Position numbers and translations under genes: made by a program. 64,000 nt of DNA from Micromonospora sp. CB01531. GTDB lineage: Bacteria > Actinomycetota > Actinomycetes > Mycobacteriales > Micromonosporaceae. The notes under the pieces were generated by a model. The model was given only the letters and a program-made list of their open reading frames with translations. It was not told where the DNA came from and did no database searches. Positions 8,477 to 21,862 of the stretch are shown one piece after another. How positions within the stretch are numbered: position 1 is the first letter of the stretch; each line of letters opens with the position of its first letter. The stretch is taken from assembly GCF_001905095.1 (NCBI RefSeq), contig NZ_LWLS01000001.1, positions 480,666 to 544,665 of the forward strand, read 5' to 3'.

Positions 8477-9379
8477 TCAGCCGCGGGTCACCGTCACCAC
8501 GTCCCCGGGGCGTACGCCGAGCCGGTCGACCGCCCGGCCGGTGTTGACCGCGACGGCGACCAGCCCGGCGGAGTCCGGGTACACCACCAGCTCCTCGACC
8601 GGGGCGTCGGCGAAGGTGAGCCCGCGCACCGCGAGGGCCCCCGTGACGGCCTCGGCGACGGCCTCAGGTCGCGGCGCGGTGTCAGGCGCGCCGAGCTGAG
8701 GCTGTCGTAGTGGCGCGGTGTCAGGCGCGCCGAGCTGGCGTGGTCGATCGGCCCGGCCGGTCACCCGGACCCGGTCCGGCAGCCCGTCGAGGAGGTCGGC
8801 CGGGGCGGCGAGCTGGACGTTGCCGAAGTGGTCCACGGTGAGCACCTCGGCGGCGAACCCGTCGGCGGTGCGGTGGAGCACCGGTGCGGGCAGCCGGACC
8901 AGCGTCGCCGGGTCCAGCGCCGGGCCGGCCTCGGCGAGCGGTGCGCCGAGCGCGAGGCGGGCGGCGACCGGCGCGAAGACGTCCCGGCCGTGGAAGGTGC
9001 GGGAGACCGCGGGAGCCAGCCACGCCGGGTTGGCCAGCTCGACCGCGGCGGCGATTCCGCCGAGCGCCGCGGCGGCGTCGAGCAACAGGCCGTTGTCCGG
9101 CCCGACGAGCAGCCCGTTCGGGGTGGCCAGGCCGATCGCCCGGCGTGCGGTGCCGACGCCGGGGTCGACCACCGCCACGTGCACCCCCTCGGGCAGGTGC
9201 GGCACGGTCTGCGAGAGCACCGCCGCGCCCCGGCGGACGTCCGCCGGTGGCACCAGGTGGGTCACGTCGATCACCCGGGCGGCCGGGGCGAGCCGGGCGA
9301 GGACGCCGTGACACGCCGCCACGAACCCGTCGGCGAGACCGTAGTCGGTGGTCAGCGAGATCCAGGTGGTCCGGGACAT
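8477..9379 (-). CDS. SAM hydroxide adenosyltransferase (DUF62 family SAM hydrolase)
   Basis: A 300-residue member of the DUF62 family, which also includes fluorinase and chlorinase. Typical members hydrolyse S-adenosylmethionine to adenosine and methionine using hydroxide. Family blocks are clear: ISLTTDYGLADGFVAACHG at the start, VVDPGVGTARR, LLVGPDNGLL, the TFHGRDVFAPVAA active-site block and VLTVDHFGNVQLA. The ATG at 9379 puts the SLTTDYG motif near residue 7, as usual. Between the two domains the protein holds a 13-residue duplication, QLGAPDTAP twice, produced by a dispersed GC-rich nucleotide repeat. This makes the protein somewhat longer than common members. Confidence 0.9.
   Translation of the reverse strand: MSRTTWISLTTDYGLADGFVAACHGVLARLAPAARVIDVTHLVPPADVRRGAAVLSQTVPHLPEGVHVAVVDPGVGTARRAIGLATPNGLLVGPDNGLLLDAAAALGGIAAAVELANPAWLAPAVSRTFHGRDVFAPVAARLALGAPLAEAGPALDPATLVRLPAPVLHRTADGFAAEVLTVDHFGNVQLAAPADLLDGLPDRVRVTGRADRPRQLGAPDTAPLRQPQLGAPDTAPRPEAVAEAVTGALAVRGLTFADAPVEELVVYPDSAGLVAVAVNTGRAVDRLGVRPGDVVTVTRG
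8663..8737 (+). repeat. Tandem pair of GC-rich coding-region repeat
   Basis: Two identical 25 bp stretches (8674-8698 and 8713-8737, containing GGTGTCAGGCGCGCCGAGCT) lie 39 bp apart. The first copy extends upstream to 8663 with CTCAGGTCGCGGCGCGG, matching the core at 7055-7085. The 39 bp spacing keeps the SAM hydrolase frame open and duplicates 13 residues. Its reading frame differs from the one used in the multicopper-oxidase-like gene. Confidence 0.75.
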
Positions 9380-9642
9380 GCGGGGAAGGCTATCCGGCGG
9401 GCCGGTGGCAGCCGAACGGCTGGCGCCGCCCCTATCGGGTGGAATGTGACAATGTTTCGCCAAACTGTCGATGCCCACCCGATCGGGGTGGAAGGGTCGC
9501 TATGGGTGTCCGAGACTCGGTACGGCCGAGGGCTCCACGAATTTCCCACGCGCCGAGCCGTTGACGCCCACGCCTGCGCCCGCGACGTCACCCGACCCTT
9601 CTCGCGGCCGCTGGTCCCTGTCACTCGATCGAGAGGAGCAGC

Positions 9643-10740
9643 ATGGCGACGAAGATGGCACGGCTGGTGACCGCCGGGGCGGTGGCCGCGGCCACCGCCG
9701 TCGGCAGCCCGGCGTGGGCCCACGACGGCGGCCATGAGAGGCACCGGACGCCCGAGTTCGACGTGATCAACCAGGTCTCGGACCAGGCGCTGAAGCAGGA
9801 TTCCCGAAGACCACCGCTCGTGGATCCGAACGCGGTCAACACCTGGGGCCTGGCCCTCGGGCCGGACACGCCGTTGTGGGTGGCCAACAACGGCACCGAC
9901 ACGGCCACCGTCTACAGCGGCGGGGTGGACGGCGCGCCCGTCAACAAGGTCAACATCACGGTCAGCGTGCCCGGTGGGCCGACCGGCGCGGTGTTCAACG
10001 ACACGGACGGCTTCGCGGTGCCGGACGGGGGTGGCAACGCGCCCGCCAGGTTCATCTTCGTCACCGAGAGCGGCGACGTCATCGCGTGGAACCAGAAGGC
10101 GGGCGCCAATGGCGTCGCCGTCGCCCACGGTGAGGAGGGTGCGGTCTACAAGGGAGCGACCCTGCTGCATACCGACTCCGGCAACTTCCTGCTCGCCGCC
10201 GACTTCCACAACGCGCGGATCGACGTGTTCGACGAGGACTTCGACAAGGTCGACCTTTCGGACCGCCGGTTCCAGGACCGGGAGCTGCCGGAGGGCTTCG
10301 CGCCGTTCAACGTGTTCGCGGTCGGGGAGGCGGTCTACGTCAGCTACGCCAAGCAGGACGCGGCGGCCCACGACGACGTGCCCGGTGTGGGGCTCGGCTT
10401 CGTGGACCTCTTCACCGACTTCGGTCGGCGCGTGTGCCGGGTCGCCAGCAGGGGGACGCTCAACGCGCCATGGGGCATGGCCATCGCGCCGAAGAGCTTC
10501 GGCCGGTTCGCCGGTGACCTGCTGGTGGGCAACTTCGGCGACGGCAAGATCAACGTGTTCGACGGGAACGAGTTCGAGGGTCTGCTGCGGGACGACGACG
10601 GCGACGTCATCACGATCGACGGTCTCTGGGCGCTGCTGCCGGGGACCGAGCAGACCGGCGGCGAGGGAACCCTCTGGTTCAGCTCGGGGCCGGACGACGA
10701 GCAGCACGGCCTGGTGGGTCAGCTGATCCGGGCCAACTGA
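9643..10740 (+). CDS. Secreted TIGR03118-family protein, probable beta-propeller
   Basis: A 365-residue exported protein. Residues 1-26 form a signal peptide (KMARLVTAGAVAAATAVG, then SPAWA before the putative cleavage site). The mature part shows family-typical runs: NTWGLALGPDTPLWVANNGT, YKGATLLHTDSGNFLLAADF, LNAPWGMAIAP and FAGDLLVGNFGDGKINVFDG. Repeated short strands with Gly-Asp turns suggest a propeller fold. The biochemical role of the family is not established. A GAGAGGAGCAGC ribosome site precedes the ATG. It is monocistronic and ends in a strong hairpin at 10757-10789. Confidence 0.85.
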   Translation: MATKMARLVTAGAVAAATAVGSPAWAHDGGHERHRTPEFDVINQVSDQALKQDSRRPPLVDPNAVNTWGLALGPDTPLWVANNGTDTATVYSGGVDGAPVNKVNITVSVPGGPTGAVFNDTDGFAVPDGGGNAPARFIFVTESGDVIAWNQKAGANGVAVAHGEEGAVYKGATLLHTDSGNFLLAADFHNARIDVFDEDFDKVDLSDRRFQDRELPEGFAPFNVFAVGEAVYVSYAKQDAAAHDDVPGVGLGFVDLFTDFGRRVCRVASRGTLNAPWGMAIAPKSFGRFAGDLLVGNFGDGKINVFDGNEFEGLLRDDDGDVITIDGLWALLPGTEQTGGEGTLWFSSGPDDEQHGLVGQLIRAN

Positions 10741-10756
10741 CGGCCGGCTGTCCGCT

Positions 10757-10789
10757 GCCGCGCCCCCGGGACCACCCCGGGGGCGCGGC
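10757..10789 (+). terminator. Strong hairpin terminator
   Basis: A perfect 14 bp stem (10757-10770 with 10776-10789) closes on a 5-base ACCAC loop, 16 bp after the TIGR03118 stop. No T-run follows, as is common in high-GC actinobacteria. It faces the convergent lhr gene 78 bp further on and could act on both. Confidence 0.8.
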
Positions 10790-10866
10790 GCCGTTCGCGC
10801 GTCCGTGCGGCCGAGATCGAACGCCGGTCACCGCAGCGCCGACAGGCTGTCGTTGGTGGTGACCGG

Positions 10867-15540
<4,674 letters not shown>

Positions 15541-15635
15541 GCTCCCATCCTGCCTCGCCGATGTGACATTCGGCCCGTGGCGAGCGCTGTTCTGTCCGGC
15601 TCAGCCGCTTACGCGGCGGATGCGGCGTTGCATGC

Positions 15636-15652
15636 GTTAAGTCTTACTTAAC
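15636..15652. promoter_or_regulatory. Perfect palindrome, candidate operator
   Basis: GTTAAGTCTTACTTAAC is a perfect 7 bp inverted repeat around a 3-base centre. It is strikingly AT-rich for this genome and lies between the divergent lhr (start 15540) and the small gene at 15719. The position, 67 bp before the small gene, suits a repressor or activator site. Confidence 0.55.
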
Positions 15653-15718
15653 TGCTTGCTCGCGCCGCGCAACATAAAGTAACTTCACTCGCAACGCAGC
15701 GTGGGGTGGAGGGCTTGG

Positions 15719-16105
15719 ATGACCGTCGAGGAGCGAGACTCCGGGCCCGGGACCGACGTGCTGATCCGCAAGGTCGACGGCCACCTCGCCGCGCTCCGCG
15801 CCGGGCTGCACGGCCCCGAGTTGGAGCTCGCCGAGGAGCTCGCCCGGTGCCTGCGTGAGCTGGTCGTCGCCACCGCCCACTCCAGCGCCGCCGACCGGGC
15901 CCTGGTCCGCGCCGCCGTGCACTACTTCGTCCTTCGCCGCGAGAGCCGCGGCAAGCTGCTGCCGGTGCGCTCCCTGGCCGCCGCGCAGCGGGTGGTCAAC
16001 AAGGCGGTCCGCCAGCTCGGCCGCCCGGACCTGCTGGTGGAGACCCGCCGGGACCGCCCGGCCCGGTCGCCGGCGGTTCCCGCCGGCGACCCCGCCCTCC
16101 GCTGA
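15719..16105 (+). CDS. Hypothetical actinobacterial protein, helical
   Basis: A 129-residue protein that I do not recognise. The ATG at 15719 follows a GGAGGG ribosome site; a GTG 18 bp upstream would add six residues and has no better site. The sequence is predicted to be mostly helical (DVLIRKVDGHLAALRAGLHG; ALVRAAVHYFVLRRESRGKL), Arg- and Leu-rich, without cysteines in the core, signal peptide or membrane helix. The basic segment SLAAAQRVVNKAVRQLGR could contact nucleic acid, but this is a guess. It is divergent from lhr, with a palindromic candidate operator in the shared 178 bp region. Confidence 0.65.
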   Translation: MTVEERDSGPGTDVLIRKVDGHLAALRAGLHGPELELAEELARCLRELVVATAHSSAADRALVRAAVHYFVLRRESRGKLLPVRSLAAAQRVVNKAVRQLGRPDLLVETRRDRPARSPAVPAGDPALR

Positions 16106-16190
16106 CCGCCCCGTCCACCCCCACCCACCGCCCGGCCCACCCAACGGTGGGGCTCAGCCGGCGGCGAGCAGCGCTCGAACGGGGGCGGTC

Positions 16191-16250
16191 GTTGATCAAG
16201 AAGCTCGCGTCGCCCCTGCCCCGGATCCGGACGCAAGCCTCTTGATCAAC
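16191..16250. repeat. Palindromic intergenic repeat, copy B (GTTGATCAAG ends)
   Basis: A 60 bp element ending in GTTGATCAAGA (16191-16201) and TCTTGATCAAC (16240-16250). The right-hand 21 bp are nearly identical to copy A at 3552-3572, while the central part differs. It lies between the small gene ending at 16105 and the Mrp operon, so unlike copy A it is not between convergent genes. Confidence 0.75.
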
Positions 16251-16396
16251 CAGACGGGGGCCGCGTCGGGTGGGCCGGATGGACCGGTTGGGGTGGGTGG
16301 TTTTCCCGAAAACCGCCCGAGTGGGTGCCGCTGTGACGTCTGATCGGTCGTGGCCGCAGCGTGCCGGCGTGCGCTGTTACTCGACCGGGAGTCCGC

Positions 16397-19231
16397 GTGC
16401 TCGTCCTGCTGATCCTGCACCTGGTGGCGGCCCTGCTCGCGCCACTGCTGGTCCGGTGGTGGGGCCCACGCGCCTGCTACGCCCTCGCCCTCGCCCCGGC
16501 CGCCGCCTTCGGCTGGGCCGTCGCGCACACCGGGGTGGTACGCCACGGCGGCGCGGTGGTCGAGACGTACCCGTGGATCGCGCAGCTCCAGCTCGACGTG
16601 GCGCTGCGGGTCACCACCCTGTCCTGGCTCATGCTGCTGCTGGTCGGCGGCGTCGGCGCACTGGTGCTGGTCTACTCCGCCCGCTACTTCCACGCCGGCT
16701 CGGCGGGCCTGGCCCGGTTCGCGGCCGTCATGGTCGCCTTCGCCGGAGCGATGGTCGGCCTGGTCGTCTCCGACGACCTGTTGCTGCTCTACGTCTTCTG
16801 GGAACTCACCACGGTCTTCTCCTACCTGCTGATCGGGCACAGCACCGAGCGGCGGTCCAGCCGCCTGGCGGCCGCCCAGGCGCTGATCGTCACCACGCTG
16901 GGCGGGCTGGCCATGCTGGTCGGCTTCCTGCTGCTCGGCCGGCACGCCGGCGGCTACCGCTGGTCACTGATCACGTCCGTGCCGCTGCCCGGCGGCGGGT
17001 ACCTGGTCACGGCCGTCCTGCTCGTCCTCGCCGGGGCGCTCGCCAAGGCCGCCGTGTTCCCGTTCAGCTCCTGGCTGCCGGTGGCGATGGCGGCGCCCAC
17101 GCCGGTCAGCGCCTACCTGCACGCGGCGGCGATGGTGAAGGCCGGGGTGTTCCTGATCGGGTTGCTCGGCCCGGCGCTCGCCCCGGCCGGTCCGTGGCGC
17201 CCGGTCACCGTGGTCGCCGGGCTGATCACCCTGGTCGCCGGGGGCTGGGCGGCGCTGCGGCAGGACGACCTCAAGCTGCTGCTGGCGTACGGGACGGTCA
17301 GCCAGCTCGGCCTGCTCACCGTGGTGCTCGGCGCGGGCACCCCCGAGACAGCGCTGGCCGGCACCGCGATGCTGCTGGCGCACGCGCTGTTCAAGGCGGG
17401 GCTGTTCCTCGTCGTGGGCATCCTCGACCACAGCGCGGGCGGCCGGGACCTGCGCGAACTGTCGGGGGTGGGGCGCAACGCGCCGCTGCTCGCCGGGATC
17501 GCCGGGCTGGCCGCCGCCTCGATGGCCGGCGTACCGCCGCTGCTCGGCTTCGTCGCCAAGGAGGCCGTCCTCGCCGCGTTCACCGACCGGCCGCTGGTGC
17601 TCGCCGTGCTGGTCGCGGGCATCGCGCTGACCGTCGCGTACAGCATCCGCTTCCTCTGGGGGGCCTTCGCTACCCGGCCCGGCCTGGCCGACACCGAACT
17701 GGAGCGGCCCCCGGCCGCGATGCTCGTACCACCGGCCCTGCTCGCCGTGGCCGGGCTCGCCGCGGGTCCGGCGGCCGGCTGGATCGGTGGCCTGCTCCAT
17801 CCGTACGCGGCGCTCTTCGGCCCGGTGGGGGAGCACCTGGCGCTCTGGCACGGACCGACCGTCGCGCTGGGCCTCTCCGCCGCCGCCATCGGCGGCGGCG
17901 TGGTGCTGCACCTGGTCCGCGGCCGGCTGGCGTCCGCGCTGCGGCGGCTGCGCTTCCCGGTCGGCGGCAACCAGGGGTACGAGTGGATCACCCACTGGTT
18001 CGACCGGATCGCCATCGAGGTCACCAGCCTCACCCAGCGCGGCTCCCTGCCGCAGTACCTCGGCATCGTGCTGCTCGCCCTGGTGCTGGTGCCCGGCACG
18101 GCGATGCTGGTCACCCGGCCCTGGCGGAACGACATCGCCGGCTGGGCCAGCCCGGCCCAGCTCGTGGTCTGCGCGGTGATCGCGGTGGCGGCGGTGCTCG
18201 CGCTCGGCGCCCGGCGCCGGCTCACCGCGATGCTGCTGGTCGGCGTCACCGGCTACGGCACGGCGATGATGTTCGTCCTCTACGGCGCGCCCGACCTGGC
18301 GCTCACCCAGTTCCTGGTGGAGACCGCCACCATCGCGGTCTTCGTGCTGGTCCTGCGGCGCCTGCCGCCCCACTTCTCGGCCCGCCCGCTGCGCCGCAGC
18401 CGCTGGGTACGCCGCGGCATCGGGCTGGCCGCCGGGCTGGTGATGGCCGGCCTCGCCCTCGCCGCGGCCGGCGCACGGCGGGCGCCGTCGATCTCGCTGG
18501 CCTACCCGCACCTGGCGGTCACCGAGGGCCACGGCCGCAACGTGGTGGACGTGACCCTGGTGGACATCCGGGCCTGGGACACCATGGGCGAGATTTCGGT
18601 GCTGGTGGTGACCGCGACCGGGGTGGCCAGCCTGATCTTCGAGCGGTCCCGCACCGGGCCCCGACCGCGCCGCCCACGCCCGTCCACGCCCCGTCGGGAC
18701 CGGCGCACCGTCTGGCTGCGCGGCGGGACCACCCTGCACGAGCGCCGCCGCTCGATCGTCTTCGAGGTGGTCACCCGGCTGATCTTCCACACCGTGGTGC
18801 TGTTCTCCCTGTTCCTGCTCTTCTCCGGGCACAACGCCCCGGGCGGTGGCTTCGCCGGCGGGCTGGTCGCCAGCCTCGCGCTGGCCCTCCGTTACCTGGC
18901 CGGCGGCCGGTACGAGCTGGCCGAGGCCGCCCCGGTGGGGGCCGGCACCGTGCTCGGCGCCGGGCTGGCCGTCTCGGTCGGCGGCGGCGTGCTCTCGCTG
19001 CTGGTCACTGGCGCCGTGCTGCACAGCGTCAAGGTGAACCTCTGGGTCCCCGTGGTCGGCCACCTCCACCTGGTCACGTCGCTCTTCTTCGACATCGGCG
19101 TCTACCTGATCGTGGTCGGCCTGGTGCTGGACATCCTGCGCAGCCTCGGCGCCGAGGTGGACCGGCACATCGAGTCCGCCGGCGAGTCCGCCTCGGGGCT
19201 CGTGGTCCAGCGGGAGGGGGACCGGCCATGA
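16397..19231 (+). CDS. mnhA: Mrp Na+/H+ antiporter subunit A fused to subunit B (MnhA-MnhB)
   Basis: A 944-residue polytopic membrane protein. The first three quarters are the MrpA/NuoL-like part with about 17-20 helices and typical blocks such as LLLYVFWELTTVFSYLLIGH, PTPVSAYLHAAAMVKAGVFL and the ALFKAGLFLVVGILDHSAGG helix. From about residue 790 it becomes an MnhB domain (LIFHTVVLFSLFLLFSGHNA, PGGGFAGGLVASLALALRYL). Mrp complexes exchange cytoplasmic Na+ for protons and need all subunits. The GTG at 16397 is chosen for its GGGAG ribosome site 5 bp upstream; another GTG at 16361 is possible. The stop overlaps mnhC by 4 bp. Confidence 0.92.
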   Translation: MLVLLILHLVAALLAPLLVRWWGPRACYALALAPAAAFGWAVAHTGVVRHGGAVVETYPWIAQLQLDVALRVTTLSWLMLLLVGGVGALVLVYSARYFHAGSAGLARFAAVMVAFAGAMVGLVVSDDLLLLYVFWELTTVFSYLLIGHSTERRSSRLAAAQALIVTTLGGLAMLVGFLLLGRHAGGYRWSLITSVPLPGGGYLVTAVLLVLAGALAKAAVFPFSSWLPVAMAAPTPVSAYLHAAAMVKAGVFLIGLLGPALAPAGPWRPVTVVAGLITLVAGGWAALRQDDLKLLLAYGTVSQLGLLTVVLGAGTPETALAGTAMLLAHALFKAGLFLVVGILDHSAGGRDLRELSGVGRNAPLLAGIAGLAAASMAGVPPLLGFVAKEAVLAAFTDRPLVLAVLVAGIALTVAYSIRFLWGAFATRPGLADTELERPPAAMLVPPALLAVAGLAAGPAAGWIGGLLHPYAALFGPVGEHLALWHGPTVALGLSAAAIGGGVVLHLVRGRLASALRRLRFPVGGNQGYEWITHWFDRIAIEVTSLTQRGSLPQYLGIVLLALVLVPGTAMLVTRPWRNDIAGWASPAQLVVCAVIAVAAVLALGARRRLTAMLLVGVTGYGTAMMFVLYGAPDLALTQFLVETATIAVFVLVLRRLPPHFSARPLRRSRWVRRGIGLAAGLVMAGLALAAAGARRAPSISLAYPHLAVTEGHGRNVVDVTLVDIRAWDTMGEISVLVVTATGVASLIFERSRTGPRPRRPRPSTPRRDRRTVWLRGGTTLHERRRSIVFEVVTRLIFHTVVLFSLFLLFSGHNAPGGGFAGGLVASLALALRYLAGGRYELAEAAPVGAGTVLGAGLAVSVGGGVLSLLVTGAVLHSVKVNLWVPVVGHLHLVTSLFFDIGVYLIVVGLVLDILRSLGAEVDRHIESAGESASGLVVQREGDRP

Positions 19232-19710
19232 CAAATGTCGGGACGGGGCCGACGCTGGTCCTGGTGATCGCCGTCGGGGCGCTCGTGGCGGCCGGCGTCA
19301 CGCTGCTGCTGGAGCGGAGCCTGACCCGGATCCTGCTCGGCGTCATCCTGGTCGGCAACGGGGTGAACCTGCTGATCCTGCTCGGTGGCCGGTCCGGCGG
19401 CCCGCCCCTGGTCGGCACCGGGCCGACCGGGCAGATGAGCGACGCCCTGGCGCAGGCCATGGTGCTCACCGCCGTGGTGATCACGTTCGGGCTGACCGCG
19501 TTCCTGCTCGCGGTCGCCTACCGGAGCTGGTACCTCAGCGGCGACGACGAGGTGCAGGACGACCTGGAGGACCGGCAGATCGTCCGGCTCGCCGAACGCA
19601 ACGAGGTGTCCACCGCGGATCGCGGCGGCGAGGGGCCGAACAACGACCCGGAGCAGGTGGACCCGGGGCCGGCGCTGCGCCGGCTGCGCCGCCGGGGGGA
19701 ACAACTATGA
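19228..19710 (+). CDS. mnhC: Mrp antiporter subunit C (MnhC, NuoK-like)
   Basis: A 160-residue NuoK-like protein with three transmembrane helices: LVLVIAVGALVAAGVTLLLE, RILLGVILVGNGVNLLILLG and AMVLTAVVITFGLTAFLLAV. The motif DALAQAMVLTAVVI is diagnostic of MrpC. A hydrophilic tail of about 55 residues, rich in Asp, Glu and Arg, follows the last helix. The ATG overlaps the mnhA stop (ATGA), and the stop overlaps the mnhD ATG in the same way, so translation is coupled along the operon. Confidence 0.93.
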   Translation: MTNVGTGPTLVLVIAVGALVAAGVTLLLERSLTRILLGVILVGNGVNLLILLGGRSGGPPLVGTGPTGQMSDALAQAMVLTAVVITFGLTAFLLAVAYRSWYLSGDDEVQDDLEDRQIVRLAERNEVSTADRGGEGPNNDPEQVDPGPALRRLRRRGEQL

Positions 19711-21215
19711 CCCCGGCCCTGGTCCCGCTGCCGGTGGTGGTGCCGCTGCTCGGTGCCGCGCTCACCCTGATCCTGGCCAACCGGCCCCGCTGGCAGCGGA
19801 CGGTGAGCGTGCTCGGCCTCGTCACCACCCTGGCGGTCGCGGTGGTGCTGCTCGTCGAGGCGTACCGGCACGGGCCGGTGGTGGTCCGGGTGGGTGGCTG
19901 GCCTCCGCCGGTCGGCATCGTGCTGGTCGCCGACCAGTTGGCCGCGCTGATGCTGGTGGTCTCCTCGGCGGTGACCCTCTGCGTGCTGCTCTACTCGATC
20001 GGTCAGGGGCGCGGGGAGACCACGGAGGCGGCCCCGGTGAACATCTACCACCCGACCTACCTGGTGCTCACCGCTGGCGTGACCAACGCGTTCCTCGCCG
20101 GGGACCTGTTCAACCTCTTCGTCGGCTTCGAGATTCTGCTGGCCGCCAGCTTCGTGCTGATCACCCTCGGTGGCACCGAGACCCGGATCCGGACCGGCGC
20201 GACGTACGTGGTGGTCAGCGTCCTCTCCTCGATGATCTTCCTGGCCGCGGTGGGACTGGTGTACGCGGCCACCGGCACCCTCAACATGGCCCAGCTCGCC
20301 GGGCGGCTGGACGACCTGCCGGCCGGCGTACGCCTGGTGTTGCAGCTCATGCTGCTGCTCGCGTTCGCCATCAAGGCGGCGGTGTTCCCGGTCTCGGCCT
20401 GGCTGCCGGACAGCTACCCGACGGCGCCGGCCCCGGTCACCGCGGTCTTCGCCGGCCTGCTCACCAAGGTCGGCGTGTACGCGATCATCCGCACCGAGAC
20501 CCTGCTCTTCCCCGGCGGTCAGGTCTCCGGCCTGCTCATGGTCGTGGCCGGGCTGACCATGGTGGTCGGCGTCCTCGGCGCGGTCGCCCAGTCCGACCTG
20601 AAGCGGCTCTTCTCCTTCACCCTGGTCAGCCACATCGGCTACATGATCTACGGGGTGGCGCTGAGCACCGTCGCCGGGCTCTCCGGAGCGATCTTCTACG
20701 TGGTGCACCACATCACCATCCAGACCACCCTCTTCCTGGTCGCCGGCCTGGTCGAGGAGCGGGCCGGCAGCACCGACCTGCGCCGGCTGGGCGGACTGGC
20801 CCGGATGGCCCCGCTGCTCGCCGTGCTCTTCTTCGTCCCGGCGATGAACCTGGCCGGCATCCCGCCGTTCTCCGGCTTCCTCGGCAAGCTCGGCCTGCTC
20901 CAGGCCGGGGTGGCGGCCGGCGGGGTGCTGCCCGGGGTGCTGGTCGCCGCGGGAACGGTGACCAGTCTGCTCACCCTCTACGCCGCCTCCCGGGTGTGGA
21001 ACATCGCGTTCTGGCGGGCACCCCAGCTGGCCACCGCCGCCCCGGCCGTCCGGCTGCCCGCGCTGATGGTCGGTGCGACCGCCGCCCTGGTGGCACTCGG
21101 CGTGGCGCTGACCCTGGCCGCCGGGCCGCTGTTCCGGGTCACCGCGGACGCCGCCGGCGACCTGCGGCAACGCACCCCGTACGTCCGGGCCGTGCTGCCC
21201 GCGGGCGTCCGGTGA
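19707..21215 (+). CDS. mnhD: Mrp antiporter subunit D (MnhD, NuoM/N-like)
   Basis: A 502-residue, about 14-helix NuoM/NuoN-like protein. Family blocks include NLFVGFEILLAASFVLITLG with the conserved Glu, AIKAAVFPVSAWLPDSYPTA and the Lys-containing AVAQSDLKRLFSFTLVSHIG. MrpD is one of the two proton-translocating paralogues of the complex. It is coupled to mnhC by an ATGA overlap and to mnhE by a GTGA overlap. Its length is normal. Confidence 0.94.
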   Translation: MTPALVPLPVVVPLLGAALTLILANRPRWQRTVSVLGLVTTLAVAVVLLVEAYRHGPVVVRVGGWPPPVGIVLVADQLAALMLVVSSAVTLCVLLYSIGQGRGETTEAAPVNIYHPTYLVLTAGVTNAFLAGDLFNLFVGFEILLAASFVLITLGGTETRIRTGATYVVVSVLSSMIFLAAVGLVYAATGTLNMAQLAGRLDDLPAGVRLVLQLMLLLAFAIKAAVFPVSAWLPDSYPTAPAPVTAVFAGLLTKVGVYAIIRTETLLFPGGQVSGLLMVVAGLTMVVGVLGAVAQSDLKRLFSFTLVSHIGYMIYGVALSTVAGLSGAIFYVVHHITIQTTLFLVAGLVEERAGSTDLRRLGGLARMAPLLAVLFFVPAMNLAGIPPFSGFLGKLGLLQAGVAAGGVLPGVLVAAGTVTSLLTLYAASRVWNIAFWRAPQLATAAPAVRLPALMVGATAALVALGVALTLAAGPLFRVTADAAGDLRQRTPYVRAVLPAGVR

Positions 21216-21862
21216 CCGGCGCCCCGCCCCCGGGCCCGCCGGCCGACGACGGGCGCGCGGCGGACGGACCGCCGCCGGCCGACAACGGCCCGGCCGCGCC
21301 CGCCATCGGGCGCGGCGGGCGGCGCCGCGACCAGGCCGTCACGCTCGGCTGGCTGGTGGCGATCTGGCTGCTGCTGTGGGGGGACCTGTCCTGGGGAAAC
21401 CTGCTCGGCGGGATCCTCGTCGGCGGGGCGGTGCTGCTGTTCTTCCCGCTCCCGCCGGTCACCTTCGGCGGCCGGCTCCGCCCCGGGGCGCTGTTGGTCC
21501 TCGCGGTCACCTTCGTCGGCGAGTTGGTCAGCGCCAGTGTCCACGTCGCCGCCATCGCGGTCCGCCCCGGCTACCGGCCGCGCGGCGCGATCATCGCGGT
21601 GCCGCTGCGGATCCGCACCGACCTCAACCTGGCGCTCACCGCCGAGCTGATCTCCCTGGTCCCGGGCACCCTGATTCTCGAGGTGGACCGTGACCGCGGC
21701 GCGCTCTACGTGCACGTCCTCGACGTCCGTAGCCCGGAGGACCTGACCGACAGCCGGGAGCGGGTCCTCGCCGTCGAGCGGCGCATCGTCCGCGCCGTCG
21801 GCTCCCCGCAGGAAGTACGCCAGCTCACCGCCGAACCCGACGACCGGAGGACCAACCCGTGA
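21212..21862 (+). CDS. mnhE: Mrp antiporter subunit E (MnhE)
   Basis: A 216-residue subunit E. The first 45 residues are a Pro/Gly/Asp-rich cytoplasmic extension not found in short MrpE proteins. Two or three membrane helices follow (TLGWLVAIWLLLWGDLSWGN and LLGGILVGGAVLLFFPL), then the conserved MnhE domain with IRTDLNLALTAELISLVPGT and VHVLDVRSPEDL. The GTG at 21212 overlaps the mnhD stop. An internal start after the Pro-rich stretch cannot be excluded, but the overlap argues for the upstream one. Confidence 0.9.
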   Translation: MTGAPPPGPPADDGRAADGPPPADNGPAAPAIGRGGRRRDQAVTLGWLVAIWLLLWGDLSWGNLLGGILVGGAVLLFFPLPPVTFGGRLRPGALLVLAVTFVGELVSASVHVAAIAVRPGYRPRGAIIAVPLRIRTDLNLALTAELISLVPGTLILEVDRDRGALYVHVLDVRSPEDLTDSRERVLAVERRIVRAVGSPQEVRQLTAEPDDRRTNP

